From Dyella sp. C9 (GTDB lineage: Bacteria; Pseudomonadota; Gammaproteobacteria; Xanthomonadales; Rhodanobacteraceae): a stretch of DNA of 64,000 nt. This document shows positions 43,466 to 52,777 of this stretch, in pieces (position 1 is the stretch's first letter; the number at the start of each line of letters is the position of its first letter). The stretch lies in contig NZ_QIRF01000002.1 of NCBI RefSeq assembly GCF_003332825.1, forward strand, positions 186,001 to 250,000, written 5' to 3'. Both the position numbers and the translations under genes were made by a program. The notes under the pieces were generated by a model. The model made no database searches. It saw only the letters and a list, made by a program, of their open reading frames with translations, and was not told where the DNA came from.

Positions 43466-45039
43466 TGCTTCCCTGGATGGTCTACGCGGCGCTGGTCGCC
43501 GTGTTTCTCAGCGTAGCCGCATGGCTCAGTGAGAGAGCGGCAAGGCAGCGCCAACGGACAACACGCGGAATCTGGCTGGTGGCCATGCTGCTTTCGCTGC
43601 TGCTCCCCATGATCATCGCCTTCGCGCCCATCCGGATCCCGGCGACCTTCCGCCCTGCCGCCCCGGGGACCACGCTCACGCTGCGTGAAGCGACATCGAT
43701 ACCCATGCCCGCCGGCATGTTCGACTGGGATGTCACGGAACACCGCGTGTCAACCGAGCACCTCGTCGACATGGCCATCGGCTGTCTCTGGCTGGCCGTG
43801 TCATTGTGCCTGCTGGGCATGTTCGCCATCGCCACCGCATCGCTGCACCGGCAAAAGCGGCATTGGATAGAAGGAACCCTGTGCCAGACCCGGGTTCTGC
43901 TCTCGCCCAGCGTCGGCCCGGCCGTGATCGGTATCCTTCAACCCAGGATTGTCGTTCCGGCATGGCTTGCCGAAGCTACGGACGCGCAGCAGCGTCATGT
44001 CATCGCGCATGAACGTTCGCATCTGAGAGCCCACGATCCACAGCTGCTTGCACTGGCGCTCACGCTGATCGTGCTCATGCCGTGGAACCTTGCACTGTGG
44101 TGGCAGCTGCACCGACTGCGACGCGCGATCGAGGTGGATTGCGATGCCCGCGTCCTTCGGGACGGCGGCGACCTGCACGAATACTGCGAAACCTTGATTG
44201 AAGTAGGCCAGTACCGCTCGACAACCATTGGCGTGGCCGCTGGCATGTCGGAATCCGTGTCGTTTCTCGAACAGAGGATCAAGCTTATGCTGCTGACACC
44301 CAAGAAGTGGACTCGCGTATCGGCTATCGGCCTTGCCTGTCTTTCGCTCGGCATGGCTGCCATCGCCGCCCAGGTCACACCGCCCGATGCGAACACAAAG
44401 ACCGCCGAGAAGCCGGTGACCTTGACCCCGGATGTATTGGACCGCTACGTGGGTTACTACAGGGTCAGCGACCTCTCGGTCATCCAGGTGACGCGCAGCG
44501 ACCGTCACCTGGTGCTTCGCATAAGCGGCCAGGTCGCCTTCAAGGGTCCCATGGACCTCTACCCCCGCAGCAACATGCAGTTCTTCATCCCGGGCATGGA
44601 CGCCACCGTCGATTTTCTCCGCGACGTGCAGGGTGACACGAAGGCCTTGGTGGGGAGCGTTGAAGGACATGTCGCGGTCAGGGCCAATCGCGTGAACGAG
44701 GCGGCAGCCGGCGAGATCAACAGGGCGCTGGCCAGGCGGATTGCCGACCAGAGGCCGTTTGGCGGCAGCGAAAAGGCCCTGCAACTCCTGCTGCGCGATC
44801 CCGATGACAGTGCAGGCATCAGCCCGGAACTCGCGAAAGTCAGGCAGGAACAAAAAGCAGATCGGGAAGCATACCTGGCCAAACTCGGCCCCGTGACATC
44901 CTACAAGTTCGACGGGGTCACCGATTTCGGCTGGGACCGCTATATCGTCGAGCGTCGCAATGGAGCGGAAACCGTCTATCTACTTGTCGATACCGGCGGA
45001 CTGATCGTCAGCGCCTACCGTCATCCGGCAAGTGGCTGA
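43465..45039 (+). CDS. BlaR1-like M56-family membrane metalloprotease/sensor
   Basis: A 524-residue protein with an N-terminal membrane part (spans near 5-20, 32-52 and 95-120) and a cytoplasmic zinc protease motif HERSH (His182, Glu183, His186) with EVDCDARV downstream as the third ligand region, then a membrane span near residue 285-300. The outer C-terminal domain of about 210 residues lacks the SxxK, SxN and KTG motifs of a penicillin-binding sensor and looks instead like a DUF-type beta domain (LDRYVGYYRVSDLSVIQVTR). It should sense something other than a beta-lactam in the BlaR1 manner. No beta-lactamase gene is adjacent. Confidence 0.85.
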   Translation: MLPWMVYAALVAVFLSVAAWLSERAARQRQRTTRGIWLVAMLLSLLLPMIIAFAPIRIPATFRPAAPGTTLTLREATSIPMPAGMFDWDVTEHRVSTEHLVDMAIGCLWLAVSLCLLGMFAIATASLHRQKRHWIEGTLCQTRVLLSPSVGPAVIGILQPRIVVPAWLAEATDAQQRHVIAHERSHLRAHDPQLLALALTLIVLMPWNLALWWQLHRLRRAIEVDCDARVLRDGGDLHEYCETLIEVGQYRSTTIGVAAGMSESVSFLEQRIKLMLLTPKKWTRVSAIGLACLSLGMAAIAAQVTPPDANTKTAEKPVTLTPDVLDRYVGYYRVSDLSVIQVTRSDRHLVLRISGQVAFKGPMDLYPRSNMQFFIPGMDATVDFLRDVQGDTKALVGSVEGHVAVRANRVNEAAAGEINRALARRIADQRPFGGSEKALQLLLRDPDDSAGISPELAKVRQEQKADREAYLAKLGPVTSYKFDGVTDFGWDRYIVERRNGAETVYLLVDTGGLIVSAYRHPASG

Positions 45040-45275
45040 GCGACGGCTTCGCATGACAGCAGGCATGTACCGGAAACAGACCGGATTCGCCTGTGAACAA
45101 GGGGACCACCTCGAGTCGAAGGCAGACATTGCCAAGGACCGCCCCACGCCACCATGCCCAGGCAGCAACTCGAAGCGTAGTCACGCCCCTATAGCTCAAG
45201 GGCCGCGCCATCGATGACGCGTGCCCTCCGTGCCTGGCCTCGTCGGAGCAGGTCCTTTACATGGCGGACCCGCCA

Positions 45276-46211
45276 TCAAACCTGCAGCCACGGCTTCGAT
45301 CGGTATCGGTCCCAACCATCCGGAAGGACCGTGACAATAGGGCCGTCCGTCTGGCCGCGGGCGGCCACGCGCATGGCCGCCGCCACGTTTGCACCCGACG
45401 ATCCGCCAACAAGAAGGCCCTCTTCACGAATCAAGCGTCTAGCCACGTCAAAACTCTCGTCATCGGAGATGCTTTCCACGCTGTCGATGACGTCGCGATG
45501 CAAGTTTGCCGGTGGCTCGGCGGCGCCGATGCCTTCCACGGCATACGATCCATCGGGCCCAGGCGTGCCTGTTTCGATCCAATGCGCAAGACCGGACCCC
45601 ACGGGATCAGCCAGGACCACCATGACACCTTTGCGGTGGGCCTTGAGTCGTCTGCCCACGCCGGAAATCGTACCGCCGGTGCCAGCACCCGCAACGAAGG
45701 CACCGATGCTTCCACCCGTCTGATCGATGATTTCCTTGGCCGTCGTTTCTTCGTGGACGCGAACATTCGCTGGATTGCGAAACTGGTCCGAGAGAAACCA
45801 GCCGTTTTCGCGCGAAAGACGCTCGGCGACATTGCGGAAATTCTCGTCGCTCGATGGCGGCGCGTTTGGCGTAATGATGACTTTTGCGCCAAGCGTCGTG
45901 AGTGCACTGCGTTTGTCGAACGACATTTTTTCGGGCATGACGCAAACAAGCCTGTAATCGCGGGCGGCGGCGACCAATGCGAGGCCAACGCCGGTATTGC
46001 CGGCTGTGGCCTCGATCAACGTCATGCCCGGGCGCAATATTCCGCGGGCTTCCGCGTCATCGATGATGGCCAGCGCAATGCGATCCTTGATCGAGCCCCC
46101 CGGGTTCAGATGCTCGCACTTCACCCAGATCTCGCGGGGCAAATGGCTCCCGACCCGTCTCAGGCGCACCAATGGCGTATGACCGATCTGCTTGAGGATG
46201 TCCTGGCTCAT
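45276..46211 (-). CDS. PLP-dependent cysteine synthase / cystathionine beta-synthase-like enzyme
   Basis: A 311-residue fold-type II PLP enzyme. NPGGSIKDRIAL carries the Schiff-base Lys42, EATAGNTGVGLALVAAARDY binds the substrate carboxylate, AGTGGTISGVGR holds the phosphate, and LVGGSSGANVAAA the pyridine contact. KCEHLNPGGSIKDR and ADPVGSGL, with EGIGAAEPP, lean toward the cystathionine beta-synthase subgroup lacking CBS repeats, rather than CysK. It makes cysteine or cystathionine from an activated serine. Stands alone between small unrecognised genes and the BlaR1-type gene. Confidence 0.88.
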   Translation of the reverse strand: MSQDILKQIGHTPLVRLRRVGSHLPREIWVKCEHLNPGGSIKDRIALAIIDDAEARGILRPGMTLIEATAGNTGVGLALVAAARDYRLVCVMPEKMSFDKRSALTTLGAKVIITPNAPPSSDENFRNVAERLSRENGWFLSDQFRNPANVRVHEETTAKEIIDQTGGSIGAFVAGAGTGGTISGVGRRLKAHRKGVMVVLADPVGSGLAHWIETGTPGPDGSYAVEGIGAAEPPANLHRDVIDSVESISDDESFDVARRLIREEGLLVGGSSGANVAAAMRVAARGQTDGPIVTVLPDGWDRYRSKPWLQV

Positions 46212-46402
46212 CGTGTGATCCGTTCATACCTGATGACAAGGTAATACACGGTACCGATACAGTTGCACGCCTCGCAACCAACACCGCCGTTTTTTCGAGC
46301 CTGTGGCCATCGTATCAACACTGTTGTCGAGCCGTTTTTGTCCGGACCAATGTCCACGCAGCCTCGGAGCCAAGGATCGCATCCGCACCAACGCCATGGA
46401 CC

Positions 46403-46753
46403 TCAGGCAGTACACACCAGCGTCATCTTCATGCTGCGCACGGTGGCTTGTATCGCATTGTCGATGGTGCCCGACGCATCCATCCGGTAGTCGGGACAGT
46501 CGAGGTCTTCTTCGGGGTTCGCCTTGATGGCGCATGTCGCCCTGAGGCGGAAGAGCTTCACGCCTTTCTCGCTGGACCTTGTGACCGAAACATCCTTGCA
46601 GGTATCCAGAACGCGCGACATCACCACGTCGCTCCGCTGCAGAAAGACGAGAAGCCCTGCATCTGACGCCAGATTCCCGCTTCCCGCTTCGGCCGCCCAC
46701 GTGCATGGCATGAAACAGAACGACACGAGTATCGCCGTTAGCTGCAGCCTCAT
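46403..46753 (-). CDS. Small exported protein, function unknown
   Basis: A 116-residue protein with a signal peptide ending at TWA (MRLQLTAILVSFCFMPCTWA is the leader). The mature part has four Cys (TCKD, TCAI, DCPDY and VCTA) that could form two disulfides. GGGAG lies 9 nt before the ATG at 46753. It is the first of three small, unrelated minus/plus orphans in an accessory-looking stretch of about 1.5 kb. No family recognised. Confidence 0.6.
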   Translation of the reverse strand: MRLQLTAILVSFCFMPCTWAAEAGSGNLASDAGLLVFLQRSDVVMSRVLDTCKDVSVTRSSEKGVKLFRLRATCAIKANPEEDLDCPDYRMDASGTIDNAIQATVRSMKMTLVCTA

Positions 46754-46841
46754 AGCCCGCTCCCTTTGAGTCACCTGGATCGAATGATTGAATCAACTCT
46801 CCGCCGGGACAAATGCTGCTCCGGATCGAAAACGGCGATCG

Positions 46842-47315
46842 TCAACGACCGGTCATTCCCCTGGCCTTCCTGATCGCCGCATCGACTTCCTCAACCGCTC
46901 CGGAGTTTCCACAGTTGTCGATGTAGTTTTGCGGAAGCCTTTCGCCACCTGCCGTTTCCTCGGTATGGAAGCGGACAAACAGCAGATACTGCTTCCCGTT
47001 GTCCATCGGAAACCTCGCGCTGGTGTTCTCCGACTGCAGCTTGATCCTGTGCGGCGGCAGGCCCTTCAAGGTCTCAACTACTTCGACGTCATAGATGGTC
47101 CAGCCATAAAACCCGGGATCATCCGGGCTTTCCACGTCCCTGGTCGCGGTGACGCGACCGATCAACACCCATGGGGCGGCCGCATATTCCTCGGAAACAG
47201 ATGGATGCCGGGGAACGATTTCCTTGCCGCGAAGGTCGACGCAGACCGCAGCTGCGCTGCCGCAGGTGAGCCATAGGCTCGCCGCAAAGAAAAGAACGCA
47301 TTTCCCCTGTTTCAC
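46842..47315 (-). CDS. Exported NTR/TIMP-like domain protein (tentative)
   Basis: A 157-residue protein. With the GTG start at 47315 (GAGG upstream) it opens with a basic residue and a signal segment ending in SAAA. The mature domain reads APWVLIGRVTATRD, YDVEVVETLKGLPPHRIKL, NGKQYLLFV and YIDNCGNSG. That order of a beta-barrel strand, a hormone-like LKG turn, YLLF and a terminal Cys resembles bacterial netrin/TIMP-like domains. The assignment is weak. Role unknown. Confidence 0.55.
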   Translation of the reverse strand: MKQGKCVLFFAASLWLTCGSAAAVCVDLRGKEIVPRHPSVSEEYAAAPWVLIGRVTATRDVESPDDPGFYGWTIYDVEVVETLKGLPPHRIKLQSENTSARFPMDNGKQYLLFVRFHTEETAGGERLPQNYIDNCGNSGAVEEVDAAIRKARGMTGR

Positions 47316-47401
47316 TAAAGCTGCCTCGTTGACTGTTGGGCATCCCTTTCGCTCAGCCGTATGTTCACCAGGGATCGGGAGCGTACGTCGCTGCGGCACA
47401 G

Positions 47402-47782
47402 CTAGACCCGGCTAAAGCCCTCCAGGCTTACGTGATGCTCCTCGCCACTACCGGTGACAACCAATGCGAGCAAAATCGCCGAATTGTGTGCCAGCCTCGT
47501 TGTGCACTCGATGGCTGCCGACACGCCGATGCTTTCCACGGCCTGGGCGTCGTAGTACTTGATCGCGATGGATGGATTCATCGGGCCGGGACTCCCTTCG
47601 TCTTCGGAAAGGCACGCGATCAGGTCCGACTCCATGGCCTTTGCCGGCTCCCGCCCATAAGCCAATGCATAACCAAAACGCGCGGCCAGTGCGACAAAAT
47701 CGCCGGCCTTCAACAGCGCGATGGCCTCCTCGCCGAAGCGAGCCAGGGCCTGCCGGTCCATTTGACCTTCGTTGATCCGCAT
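47402..47782 (-). CDS. Small soluble protein, function unknown
   Basis: A 126-residue protein, helical at the N-terminus (FGEEAIALLKAGDFVALAAR) and mixed at the end (SAILLALVVTGSGEEHHVSL). AAGGCGAG precedes the ATG at 47782. It has the look of an immunity-type or orphan protein but no recognised motif. Convergent or co-directional partners give no hint. Confidence 0.5.
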   Translation of the reverse strand: MRINEGQMDRQALARFGEEAIALLKAGDFVALAARFGYALAYGREPAKAMESDLIACLSEDEGSPGPMNPSIAIKYYDAQAVESIGVSAAIECTTRLAHNSAILLALVVTGSGEEHHVSLEGFSRV

Positions 47783-47950
47783 GGGGCTCGCCTTGCCAGC
47801 GTCAGGCCCGTCTTGGGCCAGAGACCATAGTCTGCCTCAGATCCGTCGTGTGGCGCTGACGAAGCCCCCCGTGACGTCTCTTACATAACGCCTGCCAAGC
47901 TCGCCCAGTGCCTCACGAGCGGCACGGCAGTTTCCGCTGCCGCAAACCAA

Positions 47951-47975
47951 AAACCCCCGGGATAACCGGGGGTTT
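47951..47975 (-). terminator. Rho-independent terminator of ssb
   Basis: AAACCCCCGG, loop GATAA, CCGGGGGTTT: a 10-bp stem. Read on the minus strand, it is followed by TTTTTGGTTTG, a proper U-tract. It lies 38 nt behind the ssb stop codon. Confidence 0.85.
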
Positions 47976-48012
47976 GGAGGATCGGGCCGGCCGAACCGGC
48001 CAGGGGTGCGCC

Positions 48013-48576
48013 TTAGAACGGAATGTCGTCGTCGTCGAAGCTGTTGTTCTGCACCGGCGGCGCGGACTGGCGCTGTTGGCTGCCGGAGTTGTCGCCGCCG
48101 CGCGAACCGTAGTTGTCGCCACCGCCGCGGGACTGGCCACCGCCGCCACCGCCGTAGCCACCACCACCGCCCTGGCGCTGCTGGCCGCCACCCTGCGAAC
48201 GCTGGAAACCACCGCCACCACCACCGGCGCCACCCTCGGAACCGCCGCCGAGCATCTGCATTTCGTTGGCGATGATGTCGGTGCTGAAGCGCTCCACGCC
48301 GTCCTTGTCGGTGTACTTGTCGGGGCGCAGCGAGCCTTCGATATAGACCTGGCGGCCCTTCTTCAGGTACTCGCCGGCAATTTCAGCGAGGCGGCCGAAC
48401 AGCTTCACGCGGTGCCACTCGGTGCGCTCCTGCTTTTCACCGCTCTGCTTGTCGGTCCAGTTCTCGGAGGTGGCGATGCGCAGGCTGGTGATGGCCGTGC
48501 CATTGCCGGTGTAACGGGTTTCCGGATCCGCGCCGAGATTGCCGACGATGATGACTTTGTTGACGCCACGTGCCAT
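48013..48576 (-). CDS. ssb: Single-stranded DNA-binding protein
   Basis: A 187-residue SSB. The OB fold opens with [20 protein letters not shown] and includes [20 protein letters not shown] long Gly/Gln/Arg-rich linker (about residues 110-175) follows, and the tail DDDDIPF is the protein-interaction tip. The start ATG is at 48576; a longer reading frame upstream lacks homology. It binds and protects single-stranded DNA during replication and repair. Confidence 0.96.
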   Translation of the reverse strand: MARGVNKVIIVGNLGADPETRYTGNGTAITSLRIATSENWTDKQSGEKQERTEWHRVKLFGRLAEIAGEYLKKGRQVYIEGSLRPDKYTDKDGVERFSTDIIANEMQMLGGGSEGGAGGGGGGFQRSQGGGQQRQGGGGGYGGGGGGQSRGGGDNYGSRGGDNSGSQQRQSAPPVQNNSFDDDDIPF

Positions 48577-48663
48577 GGAATGCATGTCCTCTGTGAGCCG
48601 GCGCTGCGTTCTGGGGCAGTCAGCACCGGGATGGTTGATACCGGCGGCCATCATAACCGGGGG

Positions 48664-48699
48664 CCCCGGGCCGAAACAGGATTGACCTGGGGCCCGGGG
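48664..48699 (-). terminator. GC-rich hairpin behind kdpE
   Basis: CCCCGGGCC and GGCCCGGGG form a 9-bp stem with an 18-nt loop in the gap between kdpE and ssb. No T-run on either side, so activity as a terminator is uncertain. Confidence 0.4.
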
Positions 48700-48801
48700 C
48701 CGTGAAACTGGCCAGCCACCGCCCCAGCCGGCTGTACGGGCAGGCGAAAGGCGATCCGGCCATGGGACCGCAGCCGGCTCTCAGCGGCTGCGACACCCGT
48801 T

Positions 48802-49494
48802 TCAGCCCGCCAGGAAGCGGTAACCCACCCCGGGCTCGGTCTTGAGCCAGCGGGGCGCCGCGGGGTCGTCGCCCAGTTTCTGGCGGAGCTTGCCCACCAC
48901 GATGCGCAGGTAATGGCTGTCGTGGGTATGCGTAGCGCCCCAGATGTCGCGCAGCAACTGCTGCTGGGTGACCACGCGACCGGCGTGGCGCAACAGCATG
49001 GCCAGCACGGCGTACTCTTTGCGGGTCAGCGAAAGGGGCTCGCCGTCCAGCACCACTTCGCGGCGCGCCAGGTCGATCGCCAGGCGGCCGTCGTCGTAGC
49101 GCTGCGGCGCTTCGGGCTCGCCCGGGCGGCTGCGCAGCAGGGCACGCAGCCGGGCCATCAGCTCCTGGATGCCGAAGGGCTTGGTCACGTAGTCGTTGGC
49201 ACCGGCGTCCAGCGCCTTCACCTTTTCGCTTTCGGCATCGCGCACCGACAGCATCACCACGGGCACGTGGCTCCATTGGCGCAGTTCGGCCAGCACGTCG
49301 TGGCCTTCGCGGTCGGGCAGGCCGATATCCAGGATCACCAGGTCCGGCGAGCGGGTGGCGGCCAGCGCCAGGCCCTCGGTGCCATTGGCGGCCAGCAGCA
49401 CCTCATAACCCTCGGCGCGCAGGCCGATGTCGAGGAATTTGCGGATCTGCGCCTCGTCGTCAATGACCAGGACGCAGGGACTGGCGGCACTCAT
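48802..49494 (-). CDS. kdpE: Response regulator of the Kdp system
   Basis: A 230-residue OmpR/PhoB-type regulator. IDDEAQIRKFLDIGLRAEGY is the KdpE-type acidic pocket, Asp56 in VILDIGLPD is the phosphorylation site, and the winged-helix C-terminus ends with DSHYLRIVVGKLRQKLGDDP and TEPGVGYRFLAG. Its ATG overlaps the kdpD stop by 4 nt. It activates the kdp operon; the likely site is at 58860-58883. Confidence 0.96.
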   Translation of the reverse strand: MSAASPCVLVIDDEAQIRKFLDIGLRAEGYEVLLAANGTEGLALAATRSPDLVILDIGLPDREGHDVLAELRQWSHVPVVMLSVRDAESEKVKALDAGANDYVTKPFGIQELMARLRALLRSRPGEPEAPQRYDDGRLAIDLARREVVLDGEPLSLTRKEYAVLAMLLRHAGRVVTQQQLLRDIWGATHTHDSHYLRIVVGKLRQKLGDDPAAPRWLKTEPGVGYRFLAG

Positions 49495-52157
49495 GCAGGG
49501 CTTTCGGGCGGCGCCGGCAACGGCAAGGTAATGCGAATGGTGGTGCCAACGCCGTCGCCGGGCAAGGCTTCCACGCTGCCGCCGTGCGCGCCGATCATGC
49601 CGCGGCAGATGGCCAGGCCCAGGCCCGTGCCCTGCGGCGCGCGGTCACCGCGCGACACGGAATAGAACATGTCGAAGATGCGCGCCCGCTCATCCTCGGG
49701 AATGCCGGGACCGCGATCGGTGACGTCGACCTGCACCTGCTCGCCCTTGGGGCGCACCACGACGCGCACCGGCTCGCCCACGGGCGAGAAGCGCGCGGCA
49801 TTCTCCAGGATGTTGAACAAGGCCTGCTCGATCAATGCCGGGTGCACATACAGCAGCACGGTGCCATGCGGCAGCACGATGTCCAGCTTGAGGTCGGGGA
49901 ACAGCTTGCGCAGCCGCGTGGTGGAGGCGGCGACGATCTCGGCCACGTCGGTCCAGTCGCGATTGAGCTTGAGCGTGCCATGCCCCAGCCGCGTCATGTC
50001 GAGCAGGTTCTGGATGTAGCGGTCCAGGCGCTGGCCCTCACCCAGGATGGCTTCGAGCAGCTCGCTGCGCTCCTCGGCCGGCAACTGCTCGCCATAACTG
50101 GACAGCGTGCCCGCCGCACCGATCATCGAAGCCAGCGGCGAGCGCAGGTCGTGCGATACCGACGACAGCAAGGCGTTGCGCAGGCGCTCGGTCTCGCCCT
50201 GCACGCGCGCGCCCTCCAGCTCGTCGGCAAGGCGCGCGCGCTCCAGCGCCTGCCCGATGTCCTGCACCATCGCCAGGGCCAGGCTGCGCTGGTCCGGCGA
50301 GGGTTCGCCCTGCTCGGGAGCGAAGCGCAGCGCCGCCACGCCCAGCTTGTTCTCCTCGCTGCCCAGCGGCAGCATCCAGCACGGTGCCGCATGCAGCGTG
50401 TCGGTGTAGCGGCCGGCCTGCTCGGCGTGCTGCTCGCTCCAGGCCGCGGCCGCCAGGTCCTGCGCCGCCAATGGGAAATCGCGTGGAGAGAACGCCACCC
50501 CACGCAGCACCTGGCTGGCGTCGCGCGCCAGGATTGCCGCGTCGCAGCGCAATGCATGGGCCAGCCCATCCACCCCCACCTTGCGGATGCCGTCCGCATC
50601 GGTGCTGGTGGCAAGGCGCTGGCCCAGTGCCAGCAGCGACCGCGCATGCGCGTGCGCGGCGCGCAACGATTCCACCTGGCTGGCCAGGCGCGTCGCCAGC
50701 CGGCTGCACACCAGCGCCGCCACCAGGAACAGGCACACCGCCAGCACGTCGTCGAAGTTGGCGATGGCCAGCGTGTAGCGCGGTGGCGCGAAGAAGAAGT
50801 TGTAACCGAGGAAACACAGGATCGCGGTGTATACCGCCACCGCCATGCGCGTGCGCACCGCCACCACCAGCACGGCGGTGAGGAAGATCAGCGAGAGGTT
50901 GGCCACCGAAAGATAACGGTCGGCGATGAACGCCAGCACGAAGGCCACCAGCGTCGCCAGCGTCGCGTAGATGTACTCGTCGCGCCGGCCACGACCACCC
51001 GGCATGCGCAGGCGCAGGCGCGACTTCGCGCGCTCGGCCGGCGTGGCGATGATGGTCAGTTCGAGATGCGCGCCACGCCGCAGCAGCAATTGGGTGAGCG
51101 AGCGCCCCAGCATGCGTGCCAGCGGGCGCTCGCGGGTGCGCCCCAGGATGATCTGGCCGATGCCCTCGCGATCGGCGTGGGCGATCAGTTCGTCGGCAAT
51201 GGCGTGTCCACGCAGCACCACGGTATCGCCACCCAGCCGCCGCGCCAGGCCCATGGCGGCATCCAGCCGCTCGCGACGCGCCTTGTCGAGCGGAGCACCG
51301 GTGTCGACGAAGGCCACGCTCCACGGCGCGCCTCGCCGCTCGGCGATGCGGCGGGCGATGCGCACCAGGTACTCGCTCTGCGAATGGCCGTCGATGGCCG
51401 CAAGCACGCGCCGCCGCACCGGCATGGCGCCGCCACGCGCCAGCATGTGCTCGCGCAGGTCGCTGTCCACATGGCCGGCCACGGTTTCCACCGCCAGCTC
51501 GCGCAGCGCGACCAGGTTGGTGGGCGAGAAGAACGCATCCAGCGCCGCCGCCGCGGTCTCGGGCACGTAGACCTTGCCCTGCTTGAGGCGTTGGATCAGC
51601 TCGCGCGGCGGCAGGTCCACCAGCACGATATCGCGGGCACGATCGAGGAACGCATCGGGCACCGTTTCGCGCACGGTGACATTGGTGATGCGCCGCACCT
51701 GGTCGTTGAGGCTCTCCAGGTGCTGCACGTTCAGCGCCGTGTATACCTCGATGCCGGCATCGAGCAGCTCGGCGATGTCCTGCCAGCGACGCTCGTGGCG
51801 GCCGCCCGGCAGGTTGCGATGTGCCAGTTCGTCGACCAGCAGCACCTCGGGGCGCCGCTGCAGGGCGGCGTCCAGGTCGAACTCGGTGAAGTCGCGCCCC
51901 TTGTACTCCACCTTGCGCCGCGGCAACTGCTCGAGTCCTTCGAGCAGCGCCTGCGTTTCCGGGCGGCCATGGGTCTCGACCAGGCCCACCACGACATCCA
52001 CGCCCTGCCGTTTCAGTTCACGCGCAGCCGACAGCATGGCGTAGGTCTTGCCCACGCCGGGGGCGGCGCCGAGGAAAATCTTCAGGCGCCGGCTGCGCTC
52101 TTCCTGCACTGAATCGAGCAGTGCGTCGGCGCGTGCTTCACGGGAGGATCCGGACAT
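49491..52157 (-). CDS. kdpD: Osmosensitive K+ sensor histidine kinase
   Basis: An 888-residue full-length KdpD. The N-terminal KdpD domain has Walker A GAAPGVGKT (residues 30-38), a USP-like domain follows (about 240-370), then four membrane spans with NFFFAPPRYTLAI, a GAF-like domain, and the kinase with phospho-acceptor His669 in SSVSHDLRSPL and the ATP-binding N, G1 and G2 boxes (NILENAARFSP, DRGPGIPEDE, GTGLGLAICRGM). It senses low K+ or ionic stress and phosphorylates KdpE. Last but one in the operon, 40 nt after kdpC. Confidence 0.96.
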   Translation of the reverse strand: MSGSSREARADALLDSVQEERSRRLKIFLGAAPGVGKTYAMLSAARELKRQGVDVVVGLVETHGRPETQALLEGLEQLPRRKVEYKGRDFTEFDLDAALQRRPEVLLVDELAHRNLPGGRHERRWQDIAELLDAGIEVYTALNVQHLESLNDQVRRITNVTVRETVPDAFLDRARDIVLVDLPPRELIQRLKQGKVYVPETAAAALDAFFSPTNLVALRELAVETVAGHVDSDLREHMLARGGAMPVRRRVLAAIDGHSQSEYLVRIARRIAERRGAPWSVAFVDTGAPLDKARRERLDAAMGLARRLGGDTVVLRGHAIADELIAHADREGIGQIILGRTRERPLARMLGRSLTQLLLRRGAHLELTIIATPAERAKSRLRLRMPGGRGRRDEYIYATLATLVAFVLAFIADRYLSVANLSLIFLTAVLVVAVRTRMAVAVYTAILCFLGYNFFFAPPRYTLAIANFDDVLAVCLFLVAALVCSRLATRLASQVESLRAAHAHARSLLALGQRLATSTDADGIRKVGVDGLAHALRCDAAILARDASQVLRGVAFSPRDFPLAAQDLAAAAWSEQHAEQAGRYTDTLHAAPCWMLPLGSEENKLGVAALRFAPEQGEPSPDQRSLALAMVQDIGQALERARLADELEGARVQGETERLRNALLSSVSHDLRSPLASMIGAAGTLSSYGEQLPAEERSELLEAILGEGQRLDRYIQNLLDMTRLGHGTLKLNRDWTDVAEIVAASTTRLRKLFPDLKLDIVLPHGTVLLYVHPALIEQALFNILENAARFSPVGEPVRVVVRPKGEQVQVDVTDRGPGIPEDERARIFDMFYSVSRGDRAPQGTGLGLAICRGMIGAHGGSVEALPGDGVGTTIRITLPLPAPPESPA

Positions 52158-52197
52158 GCATTCCCTTGGCTGGAGTGAACAGTGGCTACGTTATGCC

Positions 52198-52776
52198 TCA
52201 ATGGCCATCGAGCGCCATATTGAGCTTGAGCACGTTCACCCGCGGCTCGCCCAGCACGCCGAGTTGGCGACCGCTAGTGGCCGCCTCCACCATGGCCTGC
52301 ACCTGAGCCACGCTGAGGCCTCGCACCCGCGCCACGCGCGGCACCTGGTAGGCCGCCGCGGCCGGCGAGATCTCCGGATCCAGGCCGCTGCCCGAAGCGG
52401 TGACCAGATCCACCGGTACCGCCGCGGTGTTGGCCGGGTCGGCCGCATGCAGCGCGTCGATGCGCTGCTTCACCGCGTCGGTCAGCGCCGGGTTGGTCGG
52501 CCCCAGGTTGGAGCCGCCCGACGCCGTACCGTTGTTCGGCTGCGGCGTGGTGGCCGACGGACGACCCCAGAAGTACTTGGGATCGGTGAAGGCCTGCCCG
52601 ATCAGCGTGGAGCCGACCGGCTTGCCGTCCTTCTCGATCAGGCTGCCGTTCGCCTGCGAAGGGAACAACAGCTGCGCCAGCCCGGTGGTCAGCAGCGGAT
52701 AGAACACACCGGTCAACACGGTCATCAGTAGCAGCATCATGACGGCGCTGCGGATCAGCCTGCCCATGGTCATCAC
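52198..52776 (-). CDS. kdpC: K+-transporting ATPase subunit C
   Basis: A 192-residue KdpC with one N-terminal membrane span ([27 protein letters not shown], residues about 6-28) and the conserved periplasmic domain: [45 protein letters not shown] and a C-terminal [12 protein letters not shown]. It stabilises ATP binding and the KdpFABC complex. Starts 1 nt after the porin gene stop. Confidence 0.95.
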   Translation of the reverse strand: MMTMGRLIRSAVMMLLLMTVLTGVFYPLLTTGLAQLLFPSQANGSLIEKDGKPVGSTLIGQAFTDPKYFWGRPSATTPQPNNGTASGGSNLGPTNPALTDAVKQRIDALHAADPANTAAVPVDLVTASGSGLDPEISPAAAAYQVPRVARVRGLSVAQVQAMVEAATSGRQLGVLGEPRVNVLKLNMALDGH

Positions 52777-52777
52777 C

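Noticed and set aside
45180..45215. tRNA-like text near CCTATAGCTCAAGG
   Set aside because: No acceptor stem, anticodon arm or T-loop could be found around it.
49584..52112. 842-codon open frame antisense to kdpD
   Set aside because: Shadow of kdpD; no start signals or plausible composition.
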